DNA of 64,000 nt, taken from the NCBI GenBank assembly GCA_036925085.1, contig JAUPFP010000032.1, positions 1,775,501 through 1,839,500 of the forward strand, written 5' to 3'. The notes below the pieces were generated by a model that did no database searches, was not told the origin of the DNA, and saw only the letters and a program-made list of their open reading frames with translations. Below, in pieces: positions 48,701 through 62,066 of this stretch. The stretch comes from Brachycybe producta (taxonomy: Eukaryota > Arthropoda > Diplopoda > Playtdesmida > Andrognathidae). The translations under genes and the position numbers were made by a program. Within the stretch, counting starts at the first letter, position 1. Each line of letters opens with the position of its first letter.

Positions 48701-51700
48701 CAAAACAACCTAACGGTTATTACGACGACAAGACAACTGACGATCGGTAAAATATACCTGAGGTAAAAGTGCTACCAGTTCCGGTGCGCTATTATTCCGC
48801 GAAACTAAACGGCACATCGGAACAACTTTGCGGTCCTGGCATTTTTGAAGAAGCGTCGAGAAGATTCTCGTACTGCCGGCGATGTTGTGTTCGTCCGGAT
48901 ACATAAAGCTCGACGGTTTCACGTGATAATGGAGTTTTAAAGCTGATGCCGGTTGGAAACCCAAAAGTGTAATTCCTATTTAGAAATATATGGGACTTCT
49001 TCTTAATTTGAGTAAGTGTTGCGCAACAGTTGCACAACTCTAGGTTGAGTTGTGCAAAAGTTGCACAACGCTAGATTGAGTTGTGCAAAAGTTGCACAAC
49101 TCTAGGTTGAGTTGTGCAAAAGTTGCACAACTCTAGGTTGAGTTGTGCAAAAGTTGCACAACGCTATTTTGAGTTGTGCAAAAGTTGCACAACTCTAGGT
49201 TGAGTTGTGCAAAAGTTGCACAACTCTAGGTCGAGTTGTGCAAAAGTTGCACAACGCTAGGTCGAGTTGTGCAAAAGTTGCACAACGCTAGGTCGAGTTG
49301 TGCAAAAGTTGCACAACGCTAGGTTGAGTTGTGCAAAAGTTGCACAACAGTTTGATCCGCCAATGGCTAAACCTTAGACCATTACACTCGGGGACTTGCA
49401 ACTCGGAAAATCCAATGCTTAGAGATAGCGGTGACAACAGCGCCAAGATAGCGGGAAAACGTTTTACAAGCATTTAAGATAAAATGCACATTGGGTCATA
49501 GGCTAAACACTTAGTTGACAATAAAGTCACCAGAAGGCGCTATTGTAGTTTTCACCACCTATGGAAGAACACAGCAGACACAAACAAAACAGATATCAAT
49601 TTTCCACCTTAATTACCTACCTGGTTGAAAAAACTGCTTCACTTGACCAATCTCGTCCTTCTCGAAAAATATCTTTTGTCCACCGTATTCTTGGTAGTAA
49701 TTAATGTCCGATTGTAACAATATTTCACCGGTTTCCTTTTCGATCGTTACGTTAAAAGTAGTTAACGAAAAAGTCGTTTACGACTAAAACGACAAGCTCT
49801 TTTACCTCGAGATACGACTTGTTCATTTTTCGTATTTCTTCGTTAGTGTCCTTTGCCAATTGTACGGCGTACGGTTTCGTAAGTTTGTGAACCAACTTGT
49901 AACTTTCGAAGTTTTACCGAGAAAGAGACGACAAAAGTTGTATTAAAAAACAACAACGAATCGACAAGGGTTACGGGCCTTACATTCCAACAGAAAACTG
50001 GATTTCGGCAGGAAGAGTAAAAGTCAGTTTGCCGGTCGTACGTTTCTTGTGGTCCTTTCGTCGAACTCTCTGTAGGAGCTCGTCGAACTTATCGGTCGCG
50101 TCGGGAAAGTCGCTTTCGTCTGCCAGTAACAAAATATCCTAAGATCGCAAACCGAAAAAAAAAAAAAGAGGAAACAGTTGAAGAACGTTTTTATCGATTT
50201 ATACTTGGATAAATTCACGAGGTTTCCGGACTTTATAAAATTTTCCGACATCAAATTTGATTCCCGATTTGTTAATAGGCATCAAGACGATTTCGATGTT
50301 GTTCGCATTTGCATCTCGGGCTTTCTGAAGAGCCTGTCTCTGTAAATGTGGATTGTTCTTATGCGGATGATCGTCGTTAGTGAAATGTAGGATTGTTCTC
50401 GTCGCCAACTTCGCCGTACTGAAGAAGAAACAAAGATAACGACATAATGAAAACAAGCCGCGAAAAAAAATCCCCCGATATGCCTGATCCACATCAAGCT
50501 GACAAAACAAAAACAAAACAGAAACTCGAATGTTTCGTGACAAATTGGCGACAATTCTAAAACATTTCTGCAACTTTTGTGTTTTGTTTTTGTTTTGTCT
50601 TGCAATTTCGCAAACTATTCCAATGTCTCGCCGCAGGTCGGTATAAACATAAAAATGTTTGTGTTTTGTCTCGGTATTACGCAACATTTCCACAACTCTT
50701 GTTTGTGCAGTGTGGAAAGTTAGTCTTAAAACAATAGCACAACAGAAACAGAATCCAAATTTGCTTGCGTAGTGTCCTAAATTTGTTGTGGTTTTGTCTC
50801 AAGTACTGCTGACATGCAGTTGTTTGGCTGGTTCCACATCAAGCGGACAAAACAGAAACTCCAGCGTTTCGCGACAATTTGGCGACAATTCAAAAACATT
50901 TCTGCGCCTTTTGTGTTTAGTGTTGTCCTGCAATTTCGCAAACTATTCCATGTCTTGGGTCAAGTCGGTAAACATCAAAAGGTTTGTGTTTTGTTTCGGA
51001 ACCACGCAACATTTTTGCAACTCTTGTCTGTGCAGATGTGGACAGTTAGTATTAAAACAACAACAAAACAGTTGCGTATTTTACGTAAGGACAACTAGAG
51101 AAACAAAAACAAAACCCAATTTGTGTTGTGTCACAAATTTGTTGTGGTTTTGTCTTGAGTAACTGCTGACAGTTGTTTCAAGTTTGTTTTATTTTCAAAA
51201 CGAACATGTTTCTCGAACTCATGTTGCGCTTTTGTGGACCGGGCCTTTAAGTTTTAATTTATATGTTTTCTAAAGGCCAATCCACATCAAGCAGACAAAA
51301 CAGAAACTCCAGTGTTTCAAGACAAATTGCCGACAATTCTAAAACATTTTTGCGACTTTTGTGTTTTGTTTTTGTTCTGCAATTTCGCAAACTATTCCAT
51401 GTCTCGGGTCAAGTGGGTAAACATCAAAAGGTTTTTATTTTGTCTCCAAATTATGCAACATTTTGTCAACTCTTGTCTGTTCAGTGTAGACAGTTTAGTA
51501 TTAAAACAACAACAGAACAGTTGCGTAGTTTACGTAAGGGCAGCTATAGAAACACAAAACAAAACTTAATTTGTTTGTATTGTATTATAAACAGAACAGA
51601 AACTCAAGTGTTTAGAGACAAACTGGCGACAATTCTGAAACTGAAGTGTTTCAAAACAATTTCGCGACATTTCTAAAACATTTCTGCGACTTTTGTGTTA

Positions 51701-54148
51701 TGTTTTTGTTTTATCCTGCAATTTCGCAAACTATTCCATGTCCTGCCGCAAGTCGGTAAACATCAAAAGGTTTGTGTTTTGTCTCCAAATTATGCAACAT
51801 TTTTGCAACTCGGTCTGTGCAGCGCAGAAAGTATTTTTCTATGGAGCCCTCTTAAATGTACCATTTCGAAAACATTGAGGAACAACTCCAAAAGGCATCT
51901 GAAAGCGAATACGAATTGCCGTGTCCGTATTTCTTGCGAAACTTTTCAAGCCCATCTGCAATATCAATAAAAAAAAATGGATGACAAGTTATTACTCGAT
52001 CGGCTAATCCACCGCGATTGTTTCCGTTGAACGTAATCACCGTTCATAAGTGAGTTGAGACCAACAATTGCTTCGGCACCGGGTTGTTCCAATTTCTACG
52101 AATCGAACAAAAAAAAAACCAACAAAACAGATTTTAAACAACCGATAGTCGGAACTACCACGATAATATTTCAACCGTACCTGAAAGGTGAAAGTGTTTT
52201 CAACATCTTGATCGTTTGACTTTGTACCGTAAAACACAATCCCGACCAGATCCTTTTCGCTCGATATAATCTTGTTCTTCATTACGTTAGCAGCACACTT
52301 TAAATAATTAAGAGATGTCAACGGTTCGGAATCAGTAGAACCGATTCGCCAATTACTGGAACTAATAGAACCGGTTCGCCAATTACTGGAACTAATAGAA
52401 CCGGTTCGCCAATTACTGGAACTAATAGAACCGGTTCGCCAATTACTGGAACTAATAGAACCGGTTCGCCAATTACTGGAACTAATAGAACCGGTTCGCC
52501 AATTACTGGAACTAATAGAACCGGTTCGCCAATTACTGGAACTAATAGAACCGGTTCGCCAATTACTGGAACTAATAGAACCGGTTCGCCAATTACTGGA
52601 ACTAATAGAACCGGTTCGCCAATTACTGGAACTAATAGAACCGGTTGCCAGTATAGGTCGAACTGATAAGAACCGGTTCGCCAGTATAGGTCGAACTGAT
52701 AAGAACCGGTTCGCCAGTATAGGTCGAACTGATAAGAACCGGTTCGCCAGTATAGGTCGAACTGATAAGAACCGGTTCGCCAGTATAGGTCGAACTGATA
52801 AGAACCGGTTCGCCAGTATAGGTCAAACTGATAAGAACCGGTTCGCCAGTATAGGTCGAACTGATAAGAACCGGTTCCGAACCGAGTAGATTCGGCTCGG
52901 TTCTAACCTTTACCACCTCTAACTAATGTGCTGCACAAATCTGCTAATGTATATTACGAACCGGTTCAGAACCGATTCTAATCAATTCATCGATCTTGAC
53001 GAACCAGTTGAAAGCAGACTTACATAACACATTAGACTAATATTCAGCATCAATCTGCTAATGCATATTGGGAATCGGTTCATAACCGGTTCTAATTAAT
53101 TCGTCGATCCTGACGAACCGGTTAAAACGCATTAACAGATTTAGACAACACGTTAGACTAATGTGCTGCGCAAATCTCCTAGCTAATGCATATTGGGAAC
53201 TGGTTCGTTAAGATCAACGAACAGATCAGAACCGGTTTCCCGAAAAATCGCGAACCGATTAAACCGGTTCCGAACCGAGTAGAAACGGTTCGGTTCTACC
53301 AGTTGCCAACTGAATTTTTTAGTCCTTTCTCGAAAAGTTCTCCAATTTCTATAAAATTATACTTTGATTGCCAGATATATCGGCGTATCGTCGCTGCCAT
53401 CCTCCATTTTAGCGAACATGTCTTCGGAACAATCGATAAGAAATACGAGACTGTCACGGCCATTCCACGCACTCTGTAAGTTACAACAGTCAATTTCGAA
53501 TTTGTAACTTTAAGGTGACTTTATAGATATTTATTTTGTTTTGGTTTCTCCAGATGGCGCCACCCAAGGTTTTAAGAAAATTTTTATTTTTCAAGTGAAC
53601 GTTTTTCGGGAGAAACATTACGAAAAAATTCAAAGTGTTTTAGAAACTAGAATAGTCGGTGATAATGCTAAAAGTTTTTTCGCGATGATACCTTTCAAAA
53701 TAAACTTTTTATGACAGTTTGAAAAAAGGTCGAAAATAGTTTTTCATAAAATTTCACTTGCAAACCCCTCAAAACGGGTCATTTTCAAACTGAACTGTAA
53801 AATGTTTATCTTTTAAGATATTGCAATGAAAAAACTTTTAGCATAATCATTTACCATTCTAGTTTTTAAAACAATTTGAATTTTTTCGTAATGTCGTATC
53901 TAAAAAACGCTCGTTTGACGTTTTTACAAAAAAAAAACGTCTATGGAGCATGGCATTAGCCACTGCAGTGGCGCCGTCTGGAGAGGCAAAAACAAAACAA
54001 AAATACTTATTCAGCCACTTTAACCCCAAATTAGAAATGCACTAAATGTAACAATGTAAATATTAAGTGATGTTACTCCTGTGACGTCATCTGATTCCTC
54101 CTCATCGTCCTCCTCGTCTCGTAGCCCTTCCCATTCAATGTCACCCAT
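45755..54148 (-). CDS. XRCC6: Ku70, X-ray repair cross-complementing protein 6
   Basis: Sixteen exons on the minus strand, all in phase: 54148-54077, 53473-53363, 52297-52181, 52095-52041, 51955-51862, 50418-50205, 50138-49984, 49902-49806, 49735-49621, 48975-48758, 48689-48578, 48067-47960, 47879-47802, 47594-47479, 46715-46635 and 45874-45755. They give 620 residues; human has 609. Ku70 pairs with Ku80 to ring DNA ends in non-homologous end joining. The acidic N-terminus (LRDEEDDEEESDD) precedes the von Willebrand-A-like domain (GRDSLVFLIDCSEDMF; DLVGIVFYGT; LHFTNDDHPH). The beta-barrel holds FTLPAEIQFSVGIYKLVHKL, GFQPASALKLHYHVKPSSF and VIPPGFHIIYLPFADDIRKL. HWRNIEALALDLDEPDE opens the C-terminal arm. 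Residues 582-612 are the SAP domain (LTVDVLKGMCVKLGI). Intron 8 is about 70 bp; others are swollen by repeats. Confidence 0.97.
45985..46625. mobile_element. GTTATTAG-family palindromic element in Ku70 intron 15
   Basis: It starts CTACAGGAGGTAATATTGCC and ends TTTTACCTCCGGTGTAAAAT with CCACCTTAA. The inside is an alternation of AATGTTAATAACATTTTGCT words with AACAAAGTTAATAGCAAAAT, including four direct ATTGATAACAAAGTTAATAG units at 46422-46510. Confidence 0.72.
46768..46888. mobile_element. Palindromic MITE, GTAACTTGAA..TGACGTCA ends, in Ku70 intron 14
   Basis: CTGTAACTTCAAGCTTATGA and TCACAAACTTTCAAGTTACAG are inverse, with TGACGTCAGAAGGGTTGAT mirrored by ATCAACCCCTCTGACGTCA. Confidence 0.72.
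46895..47440. mobile_element. GGTGGCTGAATAG family copy in Ku70 intron 14
   Basis: It carries CAGATGGCGCCACTACAGTG at the left and CCACTTCAGTGGCGCCATGG at the right, followed by a G run of 18 (47429-47446). Confidence 0.7.
47647..47790. mobile_element. CAGTGGCGCAGCTAGG hAT-like MITE in Ku70 intron 13
   Basis: CAGTGGCGCAGCTAGGTTTC at the left and GTGTTCCCAACTACGCCCCTG at the right match the termini of 34584-35256. Confidence 0.6.
48145..48325. mobile_element. TTTAACACGAAA palindrome in Ku70 intron 11
   Basis: ACACGAAATTCCATT at the left and CATTTCGTGTTAAATGG at the right, with repeated TTTTAACACGAAAAA words between them. Confidence 0.5.
48352..48500. mobile_element. Palindromic MITE, AATGCACAGCATACAG ends, in Ku70 intron 11
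   Basis: AATGCACAGCATACAGCATT at the left is mirrored by AATGCCTGTATGCTGTGCATT. Inside, TGACGTCAAAATGATGTCAC is mirrored by GTGACATCATTTTGACGTCA. The loop is near CCACACTGCAATGTGG. Confidence 0.85.
49030..49350. repeat. 31-bp minisatellite in Ku70 intron 9
   Basis: About ten units containing GTTGTGCAAAAGTTGCACAAC, a near-palindrome, separated by TCTAGGTTGA or GCTAGGTCGA. Two spacer variants are clustered rather than mixed, indicating block duplication. Confidence 0.92.
50488..51835. repeat. Three to four tandem copies of a CACATCAAGC element in Ku70 intron 5
   Basis: Units begin near 50488, 50834 and 51281 with CCACATCAAGC.GACAAAAC, and a partial unit begins near 51587. Shared words are TTGGCGACAATTC, ACATTTCTGCGACTTTTGTG, TTTCGCAAACTATTCCATGT and AACATCAAAAGGTTTGTGTT. 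The units are 350-450 bp. The intron is free of exons. Confidence 0.75.
52325..52900. repeat. Two adjoining AACCGGTT minisatellites in Ku70 intron 2
   Basis: 52340-52646 holds about ten nearly identical 30-bp units (ATAGAACCGGTTCGCCAATT). 52649-52885 holds seven 33-bp units (GATAAGAACCGGTTCGCCAG). Both share GAACCGGTTCGCCA, so the second arose from the first or both from one seed. Degenerate seed-like sequence with AACCGGTT continues to 53290. The minus-strand frame reading GEPVLISSTYT repeats is array-derived. Confidence 0.93.
53508..54030. mobile_element. GGTGGCTGAATAG family copy in Ku70 intron 1
   Basis: It starts TTTAAGGTGACTTTATAGAT with CTCCAGATGGCGCCACC and ends GCCACTGCAGTGGCGCCGTC, TTATTCAGCCACTTTAA. 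Confidence 0.7.
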
Positions 54149-54185
54149 TTCTAAAACATAAAGAAATAATATTATGAGTAAATTA
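54149..54185 (-). promoter_or_regulatory. Candidate 3' splice site two bases before the Ku70 start codon
   Basis: On the minus strand TATTTCTTTATGTTTTAG ends two bases upstream of the ATG (AAATGGG). This has the form of a strong acceptor. It means either a 5' UTR intron with an upstream exon or acceptance of a trans-spliced leader. Confidence 0.5.
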
Positions 54186-54719
54186 ATGTAATGCAATATT
54201 TTCCTTAAAATGAAAAAACTGACTACTGTAATGTGAGATTATTGAATGAATAACTACAAAGGAACCAAAGCGTGCCCAAAGCTGCCAAAAACAAACAAGT
54301 TTCGAAGTGACGTTTTGTGCAATGACGTCACCCGGTTACTATCGATAATGATTACAGAAGATAAGTCATACTGTATATTATAGAGGTAGCAAACTACATG
54401 TTATAGAAAACCTCGTGGGTGAGTTAGTATTGATTGTGTAGCCTCTTTGAGAGGTTGTCTTTATTCCTTTTTGTTTTTCTATTTCTCTTTATAATTATAA
54501 AGAGAACTTCTGAATCTTTTTTTTTTTAAAAAAACTATCCACTGTTTTAGTATGTTCTTTAAGTTTAGCTTTAAAGTAAGGTGGCGCCGTCTAATGGTTA
54601 CACTTAGTTTTGAAACTCGTCAGAGGTTTAGTTGAGCTACCTTTATATATTTATCAAGGTTACATCAAGGGGACGATATGTAGAAAACACATCATTTTAC
54701 AATATTCATTGACTCACCA

Positions 54720-55085
54720 AGATTCATAAAGTTTAAACAAGAACCGTTGAGATTCACTAAAATTCAAAAGAATTAACCAAGATTCACTATAATTCGAAGG
54801 ATTAACAAAGATTCACTGAAATTTACAAAGATTCACAAATTCATTAGAGATTCATGAACTCATTAGAGATTTACAAATTCATTCTAGATTCACAAACTCA
54901 TTAGAGATTCACAAACTCGTTACAGATTCACACAATTTGTTAATCTCTAATGAGTTTGTGAATTTTTAATGAGTTTGTGAATTTCTAATGAATTTGTGAA
55001 TCTCTAATAATATATACCAATCTCATTAGAGATTCACATATTCATTAGAGATTGACTAATCCACTTTCAGATTGAGATTCACAGC
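54720..55085. repeat. GAGATTCACAAACTCATTA repeats between Ku70 and RPS16
   Basis: Tandem units of about 20 bp (AGATTCACAAACTCATTAG) lie at 54830-54940 and in inverse orientation (AATGAGTTTGTGAATTTCTA) at 54945-55005, so the block is a large imperfect hairpin. The first part (54730-54830) has related AAGATTCACTAAAATTC units. Confidence 0.75.
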
Positions 55086-55254
55086 GGAGAGGACGAGATT
55101 TACCTCTCATGTCGTCCCCCTTAGATTACATCATATGGTATCCAAACCTTAATGTGAAGCGCTGTTGCTGTAACTTTAAAACCAAACGGGCGAAATAGTT
55201 TTTGTTTTCGTTCTGCGAACCCCGTAGCTCCATTTGATCACTTCCTGTTCTTAG

Positions 55255-55290
55255 TCTCTACTCTTCCTGTATATTTCTTTTTTGTTGGAC
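55255..55290 (+). promoter_or_regulatory. RPS16 5' pyrimidine-rich leader
   Basis: CTCTACTCTTCCTGTATATT precedes the start codon by about 30 bases. A C-initiated pyrimidine run in this place is the usual 5' TOP translational control element of ribosomal protein mRNAs. The transcription start itself cannot be seen. Confidence 0.45.
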
Positions 55291-55294
55291 AAAA

Positions 55295-58435
<3,141 letters not shown>

Positions 58436-58457
58436 ATGGACGCCGTCATTGGTGGAA

Positions 58458-58463
58458 ATTAAA
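58458..58463 (+). terminator. RPS16 poly(A) signal
   Basis: ATTAAA 22 bases after the stop codon, followed by a T run and GTGG. A short 3' UTR is usual for ribosomal protein genes. Confidence 0.55.
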
Positions 58464-58572
58464 CATTTTTTTTTTGTGGCAAATGTCATATTGGCTTCGT
58501 GTTTCTGGTTTGCTCGTATGGAATTTGGCTTATTTTTTTATTTTCGGCAAGCGAAAATGCTGCAACGTAACT

Positions 58573-59040
58573 CAAGGTGGTTTTACACCGAAGAAATAGC
58601 AAAAACATTGTTAGTAGCAAAATGTTAATAACATATATGTTAATTAACAATTTGTGTATTTTTTTGGTAAATGTCGATAACAAAATGCTAATAACAATGT
58701 TTACGACAAACAAATGTTGGTGGCATGTCGGCAGGAAACTGATCCCAGAGTAGAAAATGTTATTAACAGTGTTGACAACAGAAATAACTTGCTAGTAACA
58801 TTTTTTTTATCGACATCCTTTGCTCGGGACCGCGTCCAGAGCGGTTGCAAAATTTCTGCTATAAACGAAGTTAGCAACAATGTTATCGGCATTTTTAATG
58901 AAAACAATAACAAATGCGAAGGTAAGTAGCAAAATGTTATTAACATTTGTTGAGGAATCAGTAAAAGATATTAATAGAAGTTAATAACATTTTGTAGGCC
59001 GATTTTTAATATTTGTTAAAAACATTGCTAAAACAGTTTT
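58573..59040. mobile_element. GTTATTAG-family element downstream of RPS16
   Basis: It starts CTCAAGGTGGTTTTACACCG and contains many AATGTTAATAACAT words. The far end is not clearly delimited; the interior includes a non-repeat stretch at 58800-58870. Confidence 0.5.
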
Positions 59041-59638
59041 ATTGGGAAAAGTTGATAATTCGCAACATGTTGTGACTCGTGTCAGAGCGTTGTTGTTACT
59101 TTCCACAAAAGGCCTGAAACAGCTTTAGTTGATTTAAGACACGTGGATTTGCCGGTTGTCTTCACAACATCGGAAATTTGTCAAGGAATTAACAATTTCT
59201 GTATTGTGTGCATTATGGAAGCTAATAATTAGATGTGGGACGAATCCGAAGCCTAAAAGGTTCTCGAATCCTTCATATAAGAAGAATATATATATATATT
59301 GCTGCTACAGAAGGTAGCTTGCAATAATTTAATTGTTAGAGTATGGTGCGACCAACATGCCATAATTAACATGGCCGAGTAGAAGACATAAAAAGTCGAT
59401 ATTGCAGTCGACTTGTCGAGAATAGAGTCGACACGACGAGATTCTGGAAAAAGTCGACATGCAGAGTTATAAAAGTCTTGCATGTCCTTTACAGGGCTCT
59501 GCATTCCGGAGTTCCATTAAGAAACTAGTATTTTCTGTCGTGCCGCGTTTCGACGTTTTTACGAGCGACACCTTGATTGTCGCTGTGGGCCGCATAGTTT
59601 CTAAAAACATTCAGGGGGTGTTTCGTATTTATATAAAG
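59041..59638. other. Unassigned stretch
   Basis: It contains AAAAAGTCGACATGCAGAG words and a 68-codon open frame (59459-59665) with CCTTTACAG before it, which could suggest an exon start. The encoded sequence matches nothing I know and no partner exon is seen. Confidence 0.3.
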
Positions 59639-59682
59639 ACTAGTGGGGTAACCCGTCATACATGACGGGTTACCCCACTAGT
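59639..59682. repeat. Perfect 21-bp stem hairpin
   Basis: Bases 59639-59659 (starting ACTAGTGGGG) and 59662-59682 are exact inverse complements with a 2-base loop, followed by (TA)n. ATGACGAGTTACCCCACTAG at 17019-17038 is a near-identical half, so this is an end of a dispersed element. Confidence 0.9.
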
Positions 59683-59724
59683 ATATATATATAATTAGTA
59701 TTTAATTACCTTAATACCCAAAGA

Positions 59725-61028
59725 ATGGTTGGGGGTCACTACAGCTACCAAGGCTCACAAGCGCTACTAGGGGGAGAACAGCTACTTGGGTCACTACAGC
59801 TACCAAAAAATAACCCTTTCTCCATAACCTAACCGAACCTTACCTAATGAAACGGTTGGGGGTCACTACAGCTACCAAGGCTCACAAGCGGTTGGGGGTC
59901 ACTACAGCTACCAAGGCTCACAAGCGCTACTAAGGGGAGAACAGCTACTTGGGTCACTACAGCTACCAAAAAAATTAATAGACCTTTTGTTCATCAAAAG
60001 GGTCACTACAGCTACCAAAAAATAGGGGGACAAAATATAGACCTTTTTTTTATCACTTTTTCGTCACTACAGCTAAAAAAATAACCCTTTCTCCCTAAAA
60101 TAACGGAACCTTACCTAATAAAACCTTACCGAACCTTACCTAACCGAACCTTAACGATCCGAACCAAAAAGTACCGATACTAACCGAACCTAACCGATCC
60201 TAACCAAACCTAACCGAACCTTACTGAACATAATGAAACCTAACTGAACCGAATGTAATCTAAACTAAACATATTGATAAATAAACAGGCCTATATTTTT
60301 TGGTAGCTGTAGTGACCCTCGGTAGCTGTAGTGACCCTTTTGATGAAATAAAGGTCTATATTTTCTTTTTGGTAGCTGTAGTGACCCTAGTAGCTGTAGT
60401 GAGCCTAGTAGCTGTAGTGACCCAGTTAGCTGTAGTGAGCCAGTCCCTCACAAGCGCTACTAAGGGGAGAACCGCTACTTGGGTCACTACAGCTACCAAA
60501 AAAATATATAGACCTTTTGTTCATCAAAAGGGTCACTACAGCTACCAAAAAATAGGGGGACAAAGTATAGACCTTTTTTATCACTTTCTCGTCACTACAG
60601 CTAAAAAAAATAACCCTTTCCCCCTAACCTAACCGAACCTTACATAATGAAACCTTAACGATCTTAACCAAACCTAACCGAACCTAACCGATCCTAACTG
60701 AACCTAACCGATCCTAACCAAACCTAACCGAACCTTACCGAGCTTAATGAAACCTAATCGAAAATAATGAAACCTAACTGAACCGAATGTAATCTAAACT
60801 AAACGTATTGATAAATAAAAAGGCCTATATTTTTTGGTAGCTGTAGTGACCCTTTTGATGAAAAAAGGTCTATATATTTTTTTTGGTAGCTGTAGTGACC
60901 CTAGTAGCTGTAGTGAGCCTGGTAGCTGTAGTGACCCAGTTAGCTGTAGTGAGCCAGTCCCAATGAAACCTTACCTAACCGAACCTTAACGATCCGAACC
61001 AAAAAGTACCGATTCTAACCGAACCTAA
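59725..61028. repeat. GTAGCTGTAGTGACC inverted repeats with AACCTAACCG telomere-like repeats
   Basis: GGTCACTACAGCTACCAA occurs repeatedly in the left arms (59735-60010 and 60480-60610) and its inverse GGTAGCTGTAGTGACCC in the right arms (60301-60440 and 60833-60955). Between arms lie irregular (CCTAACCGAA)n-type repeats (59828-59850, 60100-60245, 60628-60790). Two foldback units are thus arranged in tandem. The frame at 60300-60632 (VAVVTLVAVVSLVAVV) is array-derived. Confidence 0.85.
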
Positions 61029-61360
61029 AACGCACATGAGTTAAATGAATTCGAATTAAATGTGTTTAGGTGAATTATACGGAATCCAGTTAAGGACACA
61101 TGAACCCAAATAAAAATTTACTTTATTATTAATATTTTAAATTGAAATACTAAATCAATATTTTAATGTCAATAGTTTCTATATTTAAGTATTAACTCAA
61201 TATTTTCAGATTATTAACTGAATAAATTGAATATCGAATTCAATTTTGTTTGTTTGTTTGCCCTTCACAGGGCTCTGTAGAACACATTTTTTAAATGCAT
61301 TTAAATTATCAGGTGTGTACGAGGTATAAGATTTTGGGGCTCTTTCGCTTAACACAATGA
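61029..61360. other. Spacer without recognised features
   Basis: AT-rich DNA; GGGCTCTGTAGAACACA at about 61269 resembles GGGCTCTGCATTCC at 59494. No gene. Confidence 0.4.
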
Positions 61361-62066
61361 ACTACCGATAATAGTAACTAGGCAGGGACCACGGTTGTTC
61401 TGTTATTGGTCGCCGTATCGAATTTCTGTTCTACAAATAGAAATGCATTAACACATTTTCTCCATAAGGCCTTGTTTCCATTGGGGTGAAAATTCGAACT
61501 TTTTGAAAATTTCAACTGGTCAATAATAGAACGCACGTGGCTTCCGCCCATTCACTATCATAGACGAAGACCACGTGCGTTCTATTTTTTTAACCAGTTG
61601 AAATTTTCAAAAAGTCAAATTTTCACCCCAGTGGAAACAAGGCCTTAGGCGTTGTTTCCATTGGGGTAAAAATTTGAACTTTTCGAAAATGCAACTGGTG
61701 AAAAATGAAGGACACGTGACACCCCCTCCCCCCCCCCCCCCCCCGCCATTGATAGAAATCCGGGAGAACTTCAGTTGGCTCCGCCCTTGTTCTGACGAAC
61801 GCAACTTCTAATTGGTTGGTTATGTAGTCTGACGTCAATGTCGTTCAATGTCTAACCACACAAACCAAGTGGAAGTTACTGGTCGTCAAAACAAGGGCGG
61901 AGCCAACTGAAGTTCTCCCCGATTTCTAACTGCCTGTACCTGCATTCCATTTTTCGACCCCCCCCAACCTATGATAGTGAATAGGCGAGGGCCACGTTTC
62001 TTCTATTTTTCACCAGTTGAAATTTTCAAAAAGTTAAAATTTTCACCCCAATGGAAACAAGGCCTA
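61361..62066. mobile_element. GGCCTTGTTTCCA elements, two adjoining, one holding a type B MITE
   Basis: A right-arm fragment (GTTCTGTTATTGGTCGCCGT) leads into a first palindrome 61466-61645 (AAGGCCTTGTTTCCATTGGG / CCAGTGGAAACAAGGCCTTA). A second, 61646-62066, has a type B MITE (61745-61937) after a C run of about 17 at 61727-61744. Confidence 0.72.

Noticed and set aside
52632-52916. Minus-strand frame with EPVLISSTYTG repeats
   Set aside because: It lies inside a Ku70 intron and is a reading of the 33-bp minisatellite.
59459-59665. Possible exon GSAFRSSIKKLVFSVVPR after CCTTTACAG
   Set aside because: The frame runs into a perfect hairpin and the TACAGGGCTCT word recurs near 61265 in a non-coding context; no partner exon.
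60300-60632. Frame with VAVVTLVAVVSLVAVV
   Set aside because: It is the GTAGCTGTAGTGACC repeat read in one frame; no gene context.
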